Below are positions 49,601 through 57,750 of a stretch of 64,000 bases of DNA, piece by piece. Under the pieces are notes generated by a model. It did no database searches. It was given only the letters and a program-made list of their open reading frames with translations, and was not told where the DNA came from. The stretch covers positions 2,046,001-2,110,000 of the forward strand of contig NC_134662.1 of the NCBI RefSeq assembly GCF_030463565.1, written 5' to 3'. Position 1 is the first letter of the stretch; each line of letters opens with the position of its first letter. The position numbers and the translations under genes were made by a program. This DNA is from Pelecanus crispus. Lineage: Eukaryota; Chordata; Aves; Pelecaniformes; Pelecanidae.

Positions 49601-50854
49601 TTTGAAGCCCTTGGCAAGCCGAGGGCAGATCCAGGACACGTTCCCCGGCACAGAGGTCTCTGCGGACGCCGTCCCTCGGAGGGAGCGTTGCTCCTGGGTG
49701 GATACCAGGGCGTGTGGTCAGCCGGGGTGCTGTAGGCTTTGGGACCTGACTTCCCTCTGCACCTGACCCCCCACGCCGTGCCACCGGCTCGGGGAGCAGC
49801 TGCCGAGTCCCCTCCTGTCCCTGCCATCCCCTCATGCCCAGCCGCTGGCAGCCGGGAGGTGGTCTCCGTCCCGCACCCCGGGCTGCCCTTCTCCAGCTTC
49901 CCAGTTTACAGACCCATGGGAGTGACCAGCAGCAGCTTGCACCTAAATCCCTCCCGGCTTTCACTCCCATTGCTCTTCTCCTTGAGGAATCAAACGTGCC
50001 AGTGAATTAGACTGACGCGCAGACCTGGATCACCGCAGGTGTCTCCTGGCCAGCGCAGGCTCTTGCCCATCCTGCGGTCACCGTGGGGCTGGGGACAGAG
50101 GGCGAGCAGCCGGCACAGACCCCCCCGGCGCTCACCGAGAGCCTCTCACAGACGCTCGGTTCACAACTGGAGCGTTACGTCACCTGCATGACATCAGGGG
50201 GAATCTGCGGGACAGCCTAGAGGATCCCTGCATCCCTATAGCCTCCAGCTTTGCCTCCACTCCGTGTTTAACCCCATTCCCAGCTGCAGCCACAAGCCAG
50301 ACCGGTCCTGGGAGCCAAGCCCGCCCGCCCCACAGGACGCCTCCAAACCCCGGTGGCGGTGGCGGGGCCGGCTCCCTCAGCAAGGCGCCGGGGCAGGCGG
50401 GGTCGTGGTGGCATTCGGCTGAAGGGGAGGAGGGGCAGGACGGCACTGTGCCCACCAGCACCGAACCAGCCTGGCGGTGAGCAGGCTGGGGTCAAACTGC
50501 CGGCAGCGGCGCCGGGCCGGCACCTCCACGGGCAACTCACCTGGCGCCTGGCACGCAGCGGACGTACATGCAGCCGACGCGGTTCCCTCGGCTGCTTTTG
50601 GTGACGAACACCTCGATGTTGTCCAGCTCCCGCTGAGAGTACTGGAAATCCGCCCGGTCCTTCAAGTGCAGCTTCCACCGCCCCGCGGTGCCGCCGCGTA
50701 GGGAGCCGGTGCTGGTGCTGCCCACGGGCTCCGGCTCGGGGACCACGGCGTAGGTGGGCTCCGGAGGCAGGAAGGCCAGTTTGGCGGCGATGCGGCTGGG
50801 GCAGGGAGGGCAGCAGAAGAGGCAGCAGAGTTGGCTGATCGACAGCCCATTCAT
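46381..50854 (-). CDS. ABHD17A: ABHD17A, alpha/beta-hydrolase 17A depalmitoylase, complete
   Basis: A serine hydrolase that removes S-palmitoyl groups from membrane proteins; N-Ras and PSD-95 are known substrates of the family. It acts at plasma and endosomal membranes. Four coding exons give 304 aa (human 310). The N-terminus [20 protein letters not shown] has the cysteine cluster (C10, C11, C14, C15, C18) that is itself palmitoylated and anchors the protein. The oxyanion strand is FSHGNAVD (110-117). The triad is S184 in GQSIG, D249 in GTEDE and H278 in GHND. All introns are phase 2. A variable Pro/Gly/Ser/Thr linker (about 36-56) separates anchor and fold. The start ATG has a GCCGCC context. 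ABHD17B and ABHD17C are excluded mainly by synteny with REXO1; the family assignment is certain. Confidence 0.96.
46607..47550 (-). other. ABHD17A: ABHD17A third coding-region intron
   Basis: This is a 944-nt GC-rich intron with nothing recognisable. The 689-nt intron at 47,731-48,419 is likewise featureless. Confidence 0.8.
47551..47730 (-). CDS. ABHD17A: ABHD17A coding exon 3 (nucleophile)
   Basis: The exon is 180 nt. It contains [19 protein letters not shown] with the nucleophile S184, and [20 protein letters not shown]. The acceptor is CTCCCAG and the donor CCAA|GTGAGT. Confidence 0.95.
48420..48614 (-). CDS. ABHD17A: ABHD17A coding exon 2
   Basis: The exon is 195 nt, from [20 protein letters not shown] to [11 protein letters not shown]. 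The acceptor is GCTGCAG and the donor CGCG|GTGAGC. It holds the HGNAVD strand-turn and the conserved [16 protein letters not shown] motif. Confidence 0.95.
48615..50540 (-). other. ABHD17A: ABHD17A first coding-region intron
   Basis: This is a 1.9-kb intron, mostly GC-rich, with an unusual AT-rich block at 48,905-49,145 that is listed separately. Open frames of more than 200 codons in it are GC-content artefacts. Confidence 0.8.
48905..49145. promoter_or_regulatory. AT-rich intronic block, candidate enhancer
   Basis: About 240 bp of AT-rich sequence sits inside a GC-rich intron. It carries inverted half-sites GTTAAT and ATTAAC seven bases apart (HNF1-like halves with wrong spacing) and several TTTTTGG/ATTTC words. 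Composition alone makes it a candidate conserved noncoding element; no factor is asserted. Confidence 0.35.
50541..50854 (-). CDS. ABHD17A: ABHD17A coding exon 1
   Basis: The exon is 104 codons plus 2 nt, from the ATG at 50,854 to VRCVPGA. The donor is CCAG|GTGAGT. A CGCAG acceptor at 50,878 would leave a 23-nt 5'UTR in this exon, so the transcript probably starts in an upstream noncoding exon. Confidence 0.95.
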
Positions 50855-52189
50855 GACGGCGGCAAGGCAAAAGGCAGCTGCGCCCGGAGCGAGGGAGGAT
50901 CCAAATCGGAGAGAGGCCGGGAACGACAACGGCCCGGAGAGGCCCCGTCCTCAGCTGGCCCTTGGCACGGCTGCCGCTGGCAGTCCACCGCGGGCCGGGG
51001 CGCTGGTCGGGGCTGGGGCGGCCGCCATCCGTCCGTCTGCGGGCAGCAGCGGTGGCCTGCGGGCAGGTCAGGCAGCAGTGAGGGCTCTGCAGCTGGCACC
51101 CCCCAGACACGCATGACCCACGGCCGGGGCCAAACACGCACCTCCCCGGCACATGCACGCGCTGGCAAACACGTGCACCGCACCCCCCGAGCCAAGGGGC
51201 GCGCCGTCCCCCCGCAACACACACCCACAGCGCGCACCCGCCGCTCACAGCTCCCACGCTCGCGCCGAACCCACGCACCCCCCAAAACCAAGCCTCCTCC
51301 AACGCTTCCCAGCCCACACAGCCCCACTCTACGCGCCGCAGCCCCCACGCACAGGCCCACGCCGGGGAGGCGAGGACGGTGGGCGCAGGATCGCGCGCAG
51401 GCACACGGCACAACAGCCGCACCGTCAGCGGTACAAAGGCCGCAGCCCCTCCAGGACAGCCCCTGGGCGCCGGCGCAGGCCTGGCCTCGCAGGCGTGCGG
51501 CGGGAGCGCCGAGCTCCTGAAGAAAAAGGGGAGGGGGGGAGAAAGAGGGGGGGAAAAAAAAAAAAAAAGCAACTATTTTCTGCAAGTTTGGGCACAGGCT
51601 TGCACTGAGGAATGTCAAACCAGCCCACACCCCAAGGAATTCGCTCCATCTGCTTCTGAAGGGCTGGGAAAGGGGAGGAAAGGGTGGAGGGGGGAGGCGG
51701 CCTGCCCAGCCAGGAGGGGAAGGCATGAGGCGCCAAAATATGCCCAAATATTCGGAGTGAAGGGATGCCCCATGCCCTAGCCCTGCCACAGGCCCTGCAC
51801 TTTGGGGGCTGGGGCTGAATTTGGGTCCCCCTAGGGCCGGTGGCCATCCACAGCGGTGCTGGGGCCGGCGTCACAGCTGGCACACGGCAGCCCCGGCGCT
51901 CCCTGGGTTTGGCACCCTGCGTGCCAGCCAGACCACGTGCAGCCGCGGCGGCCGAGGGTGTCCGGCGGCCGCACACCTGCACGGGCACGTCGGGGCGTGG
52001 GTCCACGCAGGCAGAGGCAGGCAGCGGCCGGCAGTGCAGGCGCTGCGTGTCACGCTCACGCCGTGTGTCATGCTCGCGCCGTGTGTCACGCTCGCGCCGG
52101 GCCAAACCCCGACACCGGCTGGGACAGGCAGCCCTGCCTGCCCGGCTGCCCTCGCCCCGCAGCCGTCACGGGGGGCAGATCCACACCAC

Positions 52190-52690
52190 ACCCCAACCCT
52201 GACCCCACACCCACTCACCCCATGCCTGGCGTGGGGGCTGGATCCACACCACACACAGGCACTGACCCCCCCAACACACACACACAGGGTGGGGGGATCC
52301 ACACGGCACCCACTCACCGACCCGAGTGGGACACACAGACACTGACCCACGTGGGACCCCCCACCCCACACTGACCCGCATGGGACCCCCCTCCACTGCC
52401 AGGCGTGGGACCCCCACCCCGCATACACTGACCGGTGTGGGCCTCTAACCCCCCACGGGCTGGTGGGGGGGGTCCCACACACACACTGACCTGCGTGGGC
52501 CCCCCCCCCGGCTGCTGCGGGCCTCCCTGCCCTACTGACTGCTGTGGGACCCCCGGACACACACTGACCCGCGTGGGACCGCCCCACTGACCGGTAGGCC
52601 CCCCACACACACACACTGACCGGGTGGGGCCCCCCCACCGATCGCCGTGGGCCTCACTCCCCCCACTGACCATAGTGGGACTGTGGGCCC
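52190..52690. repeat. Minisatellite, CACACTGACCCGCGTGGGAC-like unit
   Basis: Degenerate 20-40-bp units share CACTGACC(C/G)GYGTGGGACCCCC. Spacing is irregular. The sequence grades into the following GATCACT array, so both probably share one origin. Confidence 0.85.
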
Positions 52691-53240
52691 CCCCCCGATC
52701 ACTGTGGCACCCCCACGATCACTATGGGCCCCCTCCGATCAGTGTGGGCCCCCCCCCCCGATCACTGTGGCACCTCCACGATCACTGTGGGCCCCCCCAC
52801 GATCATTGTGAGCTGCTCCACGATCACTGTGGGCCCCCCCCATCACTGTGGCACCTCCACGATCACTATGGGCCCCCCCGATCACTGTGGGCCCCCCCCA
52901 CGATCACTCTGGGCCCCCCCATGATCACTGTGGGCCCCCCCCGATCATTGTGGCACCTCCACGATCACTCTGAGCCCCCCCCCGATCACTCTGGGCCCTC
53001 CCATGATGGCTGTAGGGCCCTCCCCGATCGCTGTGGCCCCCCCATGATCACTGTGGGCCCCCCCCGATCGCTGTGGGCCCCTCCCGATCGCCGTGGCACC
53101 CCCACGATCGCTGTAGGGCCCTCCACGATCACTCTGGGCCCCCCCACGATCACTCTGGGCCCCCCCACGATCACTCTGCCCCCCCCCCACGATCACCGTG
53201 CCCCCCTCCCCCCGATCACTCTGGGCCCCCCCCCCCCACT
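52690..53240. repeat. Minisatellite, CGATCACTGTGGGCCCCCC unit
   Basis: Roughly 25 copies of a 19-22-bp unit ACGATCACTGTGGGCCCCCC occur, with GTGGCACCTCC and CTCTGGG variants. The minus strand is a series of G7-G9 runs and has strong quadruplex potential. The array ends directly at the ABHD17A CpG island. Confidence 0.93.
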
Positions 53241-53249
53241 GACCGGTGC

Positions 53250-53620
53250 CCCCCCACCCCCCGCCGCGGGACCCGTCCTCCCGCAGGGGCCCCAGCACCC
53301 ACCCGTGCCTCCCCCCGGCCGAGGCGGGCCCGCGCCCCCCCGTACCCGGACATGCTCCGCCGCGGCCCGGCCCGGGCCCCCCGCGCTCGGGGCCGCCGAA
53401 GGGACGCGCGGCCGCTGCGGGGCCTCGGAGCGGGGCGGCGCTGCACAGCGGCCGCTTGGCCCCGCCCTCCCCCCGCCCGGAAGTGACGCCATCACGCCGC
53501 CCTCGTTGCTAGGGCAACGGCGCGGCCTGCTCGGCGGCTTCCCGCCTCTGGGGGCTGCCGGGCGGAGCGGGGCGGCGAGCCCACGCACCGCGGCCGCGAT
53601 ATTCCGGTCCCCCCCGAAAA
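53250..53620. promoter_or_regulatory. ABHD17A: CpG-island promoter of ABHD17A
   Basis: Dense CpG spans this stretch. It carries a CCGGAAGTGACG ETS/CRE composite at 53,478-53,488 and an X-box palindrome at 53,505-53,518. It is the only CpG island upstream of ABHD17A in the window, so it is the likely promoter. Confidence 0.75.
53505..53518. promoter_or_regulatory. RFX-type X-box
   Basis: GTTGCTAGGGCAAC matches the RFX-family X-box pattern (GTTRCC, short gap, RGYAAC) with both half-sites intact. It lies about 20 bp from the ETS/CRE composite in the CpG island. Confidence 0.6.
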
Positions 53621-53639
53621 AATCCAGATGTCAAACGCA

Positions 53640-53932
53640 GCCCGGCTTCCCTCAGGAAGCCCTCAGGCCTGGAGCACAAGTCGCGTGAGGAGCGGCTGAG
53701 GGAACGGAGCGCTTCCGAGCGTGGCCAGGGAAGGGCAGCGGAGCTGGGGAAGGGTCCGGAGCACGGGGCTGATGGGGGGCGGCTGAGGGAGCTGGGGGTG
53801 TTCAGCCTGGAGAAGGGGAGGCTGAGGGGAGAGGGGGGCACTTGGGGACATGGTTTAGTGGGCATGGGGGTGCTGGGTTGATGATTGGACTGATGATCTT
53901 AGAGGTCCTTTCCAATCTTAATGATTCCCAGA
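53640..53932 (+). mobile_element. CR1 LINE 3' fragment, internally deleted and rearranged
   Basis: CR1 3'-end words (CTGGAGCACAAGTC, GAGGAGCGGCTGAGGG, CAGCCTGGAGAAGGGGAGGC, GATGATCTTAGAGGTCCTTT) appear in order. About 200 bp of body is missing after CTGAGGGGAGA, compared with the copy at 54.1 kb. Confidence 0.85.
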
Positions 53933-53984
53933 TTTTACTTTCATTATAAATAATCCAGCCACCAAGCCAGGAAACATGAAATTG

Positions 53985-54094
53985 CTGCTCTACCCTTAAT
54001 TGGTTTAGTGGTGGACTTGGTAATGTTAGGTTAATGGTTGGGCTGGATGATCTTCAAGGGCTTTTCCAACCTGAACGATTCTATGATTCTATGA
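53985..54094 (+). mobile_element. CR1 LINE 3' terminus with ATTCTATG tail
   Basis: GGTTGGGCTGGATGATCTTC, then CTTTTCCAACCTGAACG, ends in two tandem ATTCTATG words. This is the characteristic CR1 3' microsatellite that replaces a poly(A) tail. Confidence 0.9.
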
Positions 54095-54466
54095 ACCAGG
54101 GTTGTTTGGTCTGGAGAAGAGGAGGCTGAGGGGAGACCTGATAGCTCTCTACAACCACCTGACAGGAGGGTGCAGCGAGGAGGGTGTTGGTCTCTTCTCC
54201 CAAGCAACCAGCGACAGGACGAGAGGAAATGGCCTCAAGTTGCGCCAGCGAAGGCTTAGATTGGATATTAGGAAAAATTTCCTCATGGAAAGAGCGGTCA
54301 AGCATTGGAACAGGCTGCCCAGAGAGGTGGGGGAGTCCCCATCCCTGGAAGTGTTCAAAAAACGGGCAGCGGTGGCACTCTGGGACGTGGTTTAGTGGGC
54401 ATGGGGGTGTTGGGCTGATGGTTGGGCTGATGATCTTAGAGATCCTTTCCAACCTTAATGATTCCT
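54095..54466 (+). mobile_element. CR1 LINE 3' fragment
   Basis: About 370 bp of CR1 3' region is present, from TTTGGTCTGGAGAAGAGGAG through AGACCTGATAGCTCTCTACA, AGGAAAAATTTCCTCATGGA and AGGCTGCCCAGAGAGGTGG to GATCCTTTCCAACCTTAATG. It is a 5'-truncated non-LTR insertion and no reverse transcriptase is present. Confidence 0.93.
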
Positions 54467-54654
54467 AGTTTTTACTTTCATTAAATATTCCAGCCACCAA
54501 GCCAGGAAACATGAAATTAATTATGACTCTACCCTTAATTGGTTTAGTAGTGGACTTGGTAGTCTTAGGTTAATGGTTCGACTGGATGATCTTAAAGGTC
54601 TTTTCCAACAAAACAATTTGATGATTCTATGAAAGTGGACACGCAGGGGAAGGG

Positions 54655-54724
54655 GGTTTGGGCCCAGGCCTAGGACCCGGGTGGGACGTAGGTCCCACCC
54701 GGGTCCTAGGCCTGGGCCCAAACC
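54655..54724. repeat. Perfect inverted repeat: 33-bp arms, 4-nt loop
   Basis: The arms at 54,655-54,687 and 54,692-54,724 are exact reverse complements around the loop GTAG. They contain nested palindromic words GGGCCC, CCTAGG and CCCGGG. It begins about 22 bp after the last CR1 tail. Complete identity over 33 GC-rich bases means a very recent origin, selection or an artefact. Confidence 0.97.
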
Positions 54725-54934
54725 ATCCCCCCGAGTCATGAGCACTGTGGGGTCCCACTTCAGCCCTGCAAACGTGGGTGGAGGATGCAGCTCCTCCACC
54801 AAGGGGGAATCTGGTACCCCTGGGCCTAGGGGGGCTGGATACGGCCCCAGGACACAGCCTAAGTACCGGGGTGGCTGGAAGAGAAATCGGGAGTCCGGGT
54901 GCCAGAAGTGAGGCACTTCTAACCCCCGCTAGCA

Positions 54935-55015
54935 CCGGGCACAATTATCCACGGGGAAACTGAGGCATGGAGCCCCACAGCTGCCCCAGAGGAGCCCAGA
55001 GCTGAGCAGGTGCCG
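54935..55015 (+). repeat. MIR-like SINE core fragment
   Basis: ATTATCCACGGGGAAACTGA then GGCATGGAG matches the MIR core (ATTATCCCCATTTTACAGATGGGGAAACTGAGGC) in shortened form. Confidence 0.4.
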
Positions 55016-55049
55016 GCATGCAACACATCCGTGCCCATAACAAACTATC

Positions 55050-57601
55050 CACAGCATCCAAGCAAACTAGACTGTATTAATATTTACACGTATGAAGAGG
55101 AAGGAGATAAAAGGAACAAGGTAGGTGGTGAAGCAGGCGGCTGCCCGCTTCCCATGTGGGCTTTCCCGTTGCATCCATGGGAGCTGCTTCCCCTCCCCAG
55201 GGGCTCACGACCTTTGTGCCAACGCAAGGTGAGGGCTGGTTGCAATTTCTTACAGCTTCCCCCCCTCCAAGAGTGACAGCTCGTTCTCAGCCAAAACCTC
55301 AACAGCAAAACCCAGGCTCACCCTGCACTGCCGGCACCGCGCTTACGGCCCAGGTGCATCCCGGCACTAAAACGTGCCGCCACTCGCATGCTCCGGCTGT
55401 GACGCCAACATCACCCAGAAGCAAAAACCTGAGGAAAAGGCTGGCAAGAGCCAACCTCCCTCACCTCTGCTCTGCACTGGCAGGCAATTTGCATCATTTT
55501 TGGAGGTCCAAATCCTCCCGGTAACACTGTACGATGGTAGCTGCCGCAGGGCACGCACCACTTTGGCTGAAATCAGATAGGAAAAACAAAACCTTCGCAA
55601 CAGTGCCCCTGCAATCAGTGGGGCAGAACTGCCATAAACAGGGGAGGAAGCCAACGCTTGGAAGAAGCTGCCCTGATTTCCCCCGGCTGCCGGTTCAGCC
55701 CCTGCGGCTCCGCTCTCCAACACCCTTGTACGAGCCGATGCTGAGGGAAATGCTTCCAAAGCGTGGGACGGCCAGAAGCGGGGCAGAGGCTGCTGCTTTT
55801 CCCCTGGGACCTGTCCGGGTTTCTCTGCCTGTGAGACCACGGGAGCCCCGTGGCCGCAGCCCCGCGGCCACAGCCCCGCTCCTGGCGTTCCCAGGGAGAG
55901 CTCCCTGCCAGGGTGCTCTGGGGCAGGCGCAGACCCTGCGCGGTGCGGAGGCGGCTTTCAGCACATCCCAGGAGCCTCCGCCTGCCTTTCGCTGCGTACC
56001 CAAGCCCCGCGTTTCCCTTTCTAACAGCCCCAGAGCCCTCCACGTGTTTTTCCTGGAGTGCCACCGAGCCCGGCATTTGGCTTTCCCTGCACCCCAGAGC
56101 CCTCCACATGCGTGTGTGAGTGTGCGCGCCCCAGAGCCTTCCAGGTGCCTTTTGGGGTGCTCGAGCCCTCTGAGAATGTTTAGTGTACCCCAAAGCTCTC
56201 CTTCTGCCTTCCCTTGCACTCCAGAGCCCTCCTTGAGTCTTCCAGGACCCCTAAAAACTCTACGGATCTTTCAGTTGGCCCAGAGCCCTCCAAGTGCCTC
56301 TCCCTGCTGCCCAGGGCTCGCCACGGGCTGTTCTGAAAGCCCCCTGCACTTCCAGGCACCCCAAGATCCTCCTTGTGACTTTTCAAGTGCCCTGCAGCCC
56401 TTCACGTGCCTTTCCCTACACCACAGATCCCTCTGTTCAGCTTTTGGAGCATCTCCTGGGGATCTGGCCCTGCCTTTTGTCCCACAGGGACGAGCAGCGA
56501 GGCAGGAGGGTTGGGTGGGCTTCCTGAGCCAACGTGCTCATAGAGGAGAATGGCTCTCACCCAGTATCAGCGAGGCCCACGAGGGAGGAAGGGTTCCCGC
56601 CATCCACCTGCGTGCAGGGACAGGAAAGGAGCGGAGGTTTGGCGATCTGAGCTTTGTGCACAACCCTGATGAGAAAGAATCGTGTAAGGCAGAAGGCGGG
56701 GAGCGGAGGGGAGAGGAGAGGCGCAGGCGCCGCTGTGTTACAACAAACCTCGCTCGGGAAGCGGCCAGCGGTTATTCAGGGGGTGTTGAAGCACGGGAGG
56801 CTGGAGCAAGGGTGTCCCGCAGCCCAGCCACGTCCCTGGACGCAGCAAGCCTGGCAGGCTGGCTCCCTCCCCATGGCGAGAGGTGTGAGGCAGCGAGCAG
56901 CACTTTCCTAAAGGTCCTGACCCGCGGCTGGAGCGTGTCTACGTCGCTTCAAGCCACAAAATAACTGTACTGTGCCAGTACTCTGCTGCTTAACCACGCC
57001 GGTGCTTCAACAACAGTGTCTCAAAAGAAGGGGAGGGGTATTTGGGGCATTAAAACTACAGAATCCTCTTTTCTGCATCTGAGACCAAACACCTCTCGGG
57101 GAGCAGAAGGCAGCCTTGCTGCCAAGATTCTCCAGCTCCCGGTTTTACATCCGCCACAAAGAGACGGTGGGGCAGAGGGAATGAAGTCCAGTGGCAGCTC
57201 ATGGGCTCCAGCCGCGAGTCCCAAGTGGTTCGCAGGACTCGGAGCTGCCGGCTGAAGGGAGAGGCCGCCCCGCAGAGCCCTGCTGCCCACGCCGTGCAAA
57301 CCACCCCAGCGGAAGACAAATCTGAAGGTCTCAGCACTGGAGCAGTGGGGCAGGATGGTCCCTCTTCCCTTGGGAAGCTGGTCAAGAACAGATCTGTGGC
57401 TGTTGTAGGGGCAGGAAGGAAGAGAAGGAACGCCAACTTTCTGCTGAAGAAGTGCGAAGAGTCTCCACGTCCGGGCGCTGGTTTGTGTGTGCTGCTGAAG
57501 TCCCCATCGCACCACCGACGGGTCTGGGAGGAAGAGGAAGGCTGGGAGGAAGGGGAGGAGCACCAGGCCACCTGGCTGCAGTTGGAGCTGCTCAGCCCCC
57601 T
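55050..57601 (-). other. Probable 3'UTR of the ZFAND5-like gene (end uncertain)
   Basis: About 2.5 kb downstream of the TGA stop holds no other recognised gene. No AATAAA was found on the minus strand. The variant signal AATACA in an AT-rich patch at about 55,070-55,085, followed by GT-rich sequence, is the best candidate end. The stretch includes a degenerate minisatellite at 56,030-56,440. A 476-codon plus-strand frame across it matches nothing. Confidence 0.35.
56028..56440. repeat. Degenerate about 30-bp minisatellite (CCCAGAGCCCTCCA)
   Basis: CAGAGCCCTCCA-like cores recur at about 56,032, 56,093, 56,132, 56,163, 56,191, 56,221 and 56,281, mostly 28-31 or 60-61 bp apart, with GTGCCTTTCCCTGCAC-like spacers. 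The divergence suggests an old array. Confidence 0.75.
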
Positions 57602-57750
57602 TCACAACTTCTGGATCTTCTCAGCAATAACGATGGGGTTCTCCTTACGGATCTTCTCCGCGGCTTCTGCCTTGTAGTCGTAGGGGCAGGCGTGCATGTC
57701 GGAGTACCGGTGAATGGCACAGAACAGGTTCCCACAGCGGCAGTCGAAGC
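57602..57750 (-). CDS. ZFAND5-like coding exon 5 (AN1 second half, stop)
   Basis: The exon is 149 nt including TGA at 57,604-57,602. It encodes [20 protein letters not shown] and onward to KIQKL. The acceptor is CTTTCAG. It is the best conserved exon of the gene. Confidence 0.96.

Larger units (their letters stand above)
50855..53345 (-). other. ABHD17A: ABHD17A 5' region: splice acceptor and probable first intron
   Basis: Upstream of the ATG, 23 nt of leader end at a possible acceptor (50,878). A GTACGG donor at 53,345-53,344 inside the CpG island could close a noncoding exon 1. Between them are an A run (51,555-51,569), three 20-bp GTGTGTCACGCTCGCGCC-like repeats at 52,045-52,100 and the minisatellites at 52.19-53.24 kb. 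The exon 1 position is a guess. Confidence 0.4.
53892..54632 (+). repeat. Direct duplication, about 537-bp period, carrying CR1 ends
   Basis: The non-CR1 string TTTTACTTTCATT..CCAGCCACCAAGCCAGGAAAC..ACCCTTAATTGGTTTAGT occurs after GATGATCTTAGAG at 53,892 and again at 54,429, each time followed by a second CR1 3' end (54,094 and about 54,632). A segment containing a CR1 inside another insertion was duplicated in tandem. The second copy of the tail reads GATGATTCTATGAA. Confidence 0.85.

Noticed and set aside
50268-51572. 434-codon minus-strand ORF overlapping ABHD17A exon 1
   Set aside because: It is in a different frame from ABHD17A, stays open because of high GC, and crosses the true splice donor.
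55534-56964. 476-codon plus-strand ORF rich in Ser/Pro/Leu
   Set aside because: It runs through the degenerate 30-bp minisatellite. There is no homology and no codon constraint visible, and it is antisense to the likely ZFAND5-like 3'UTR.
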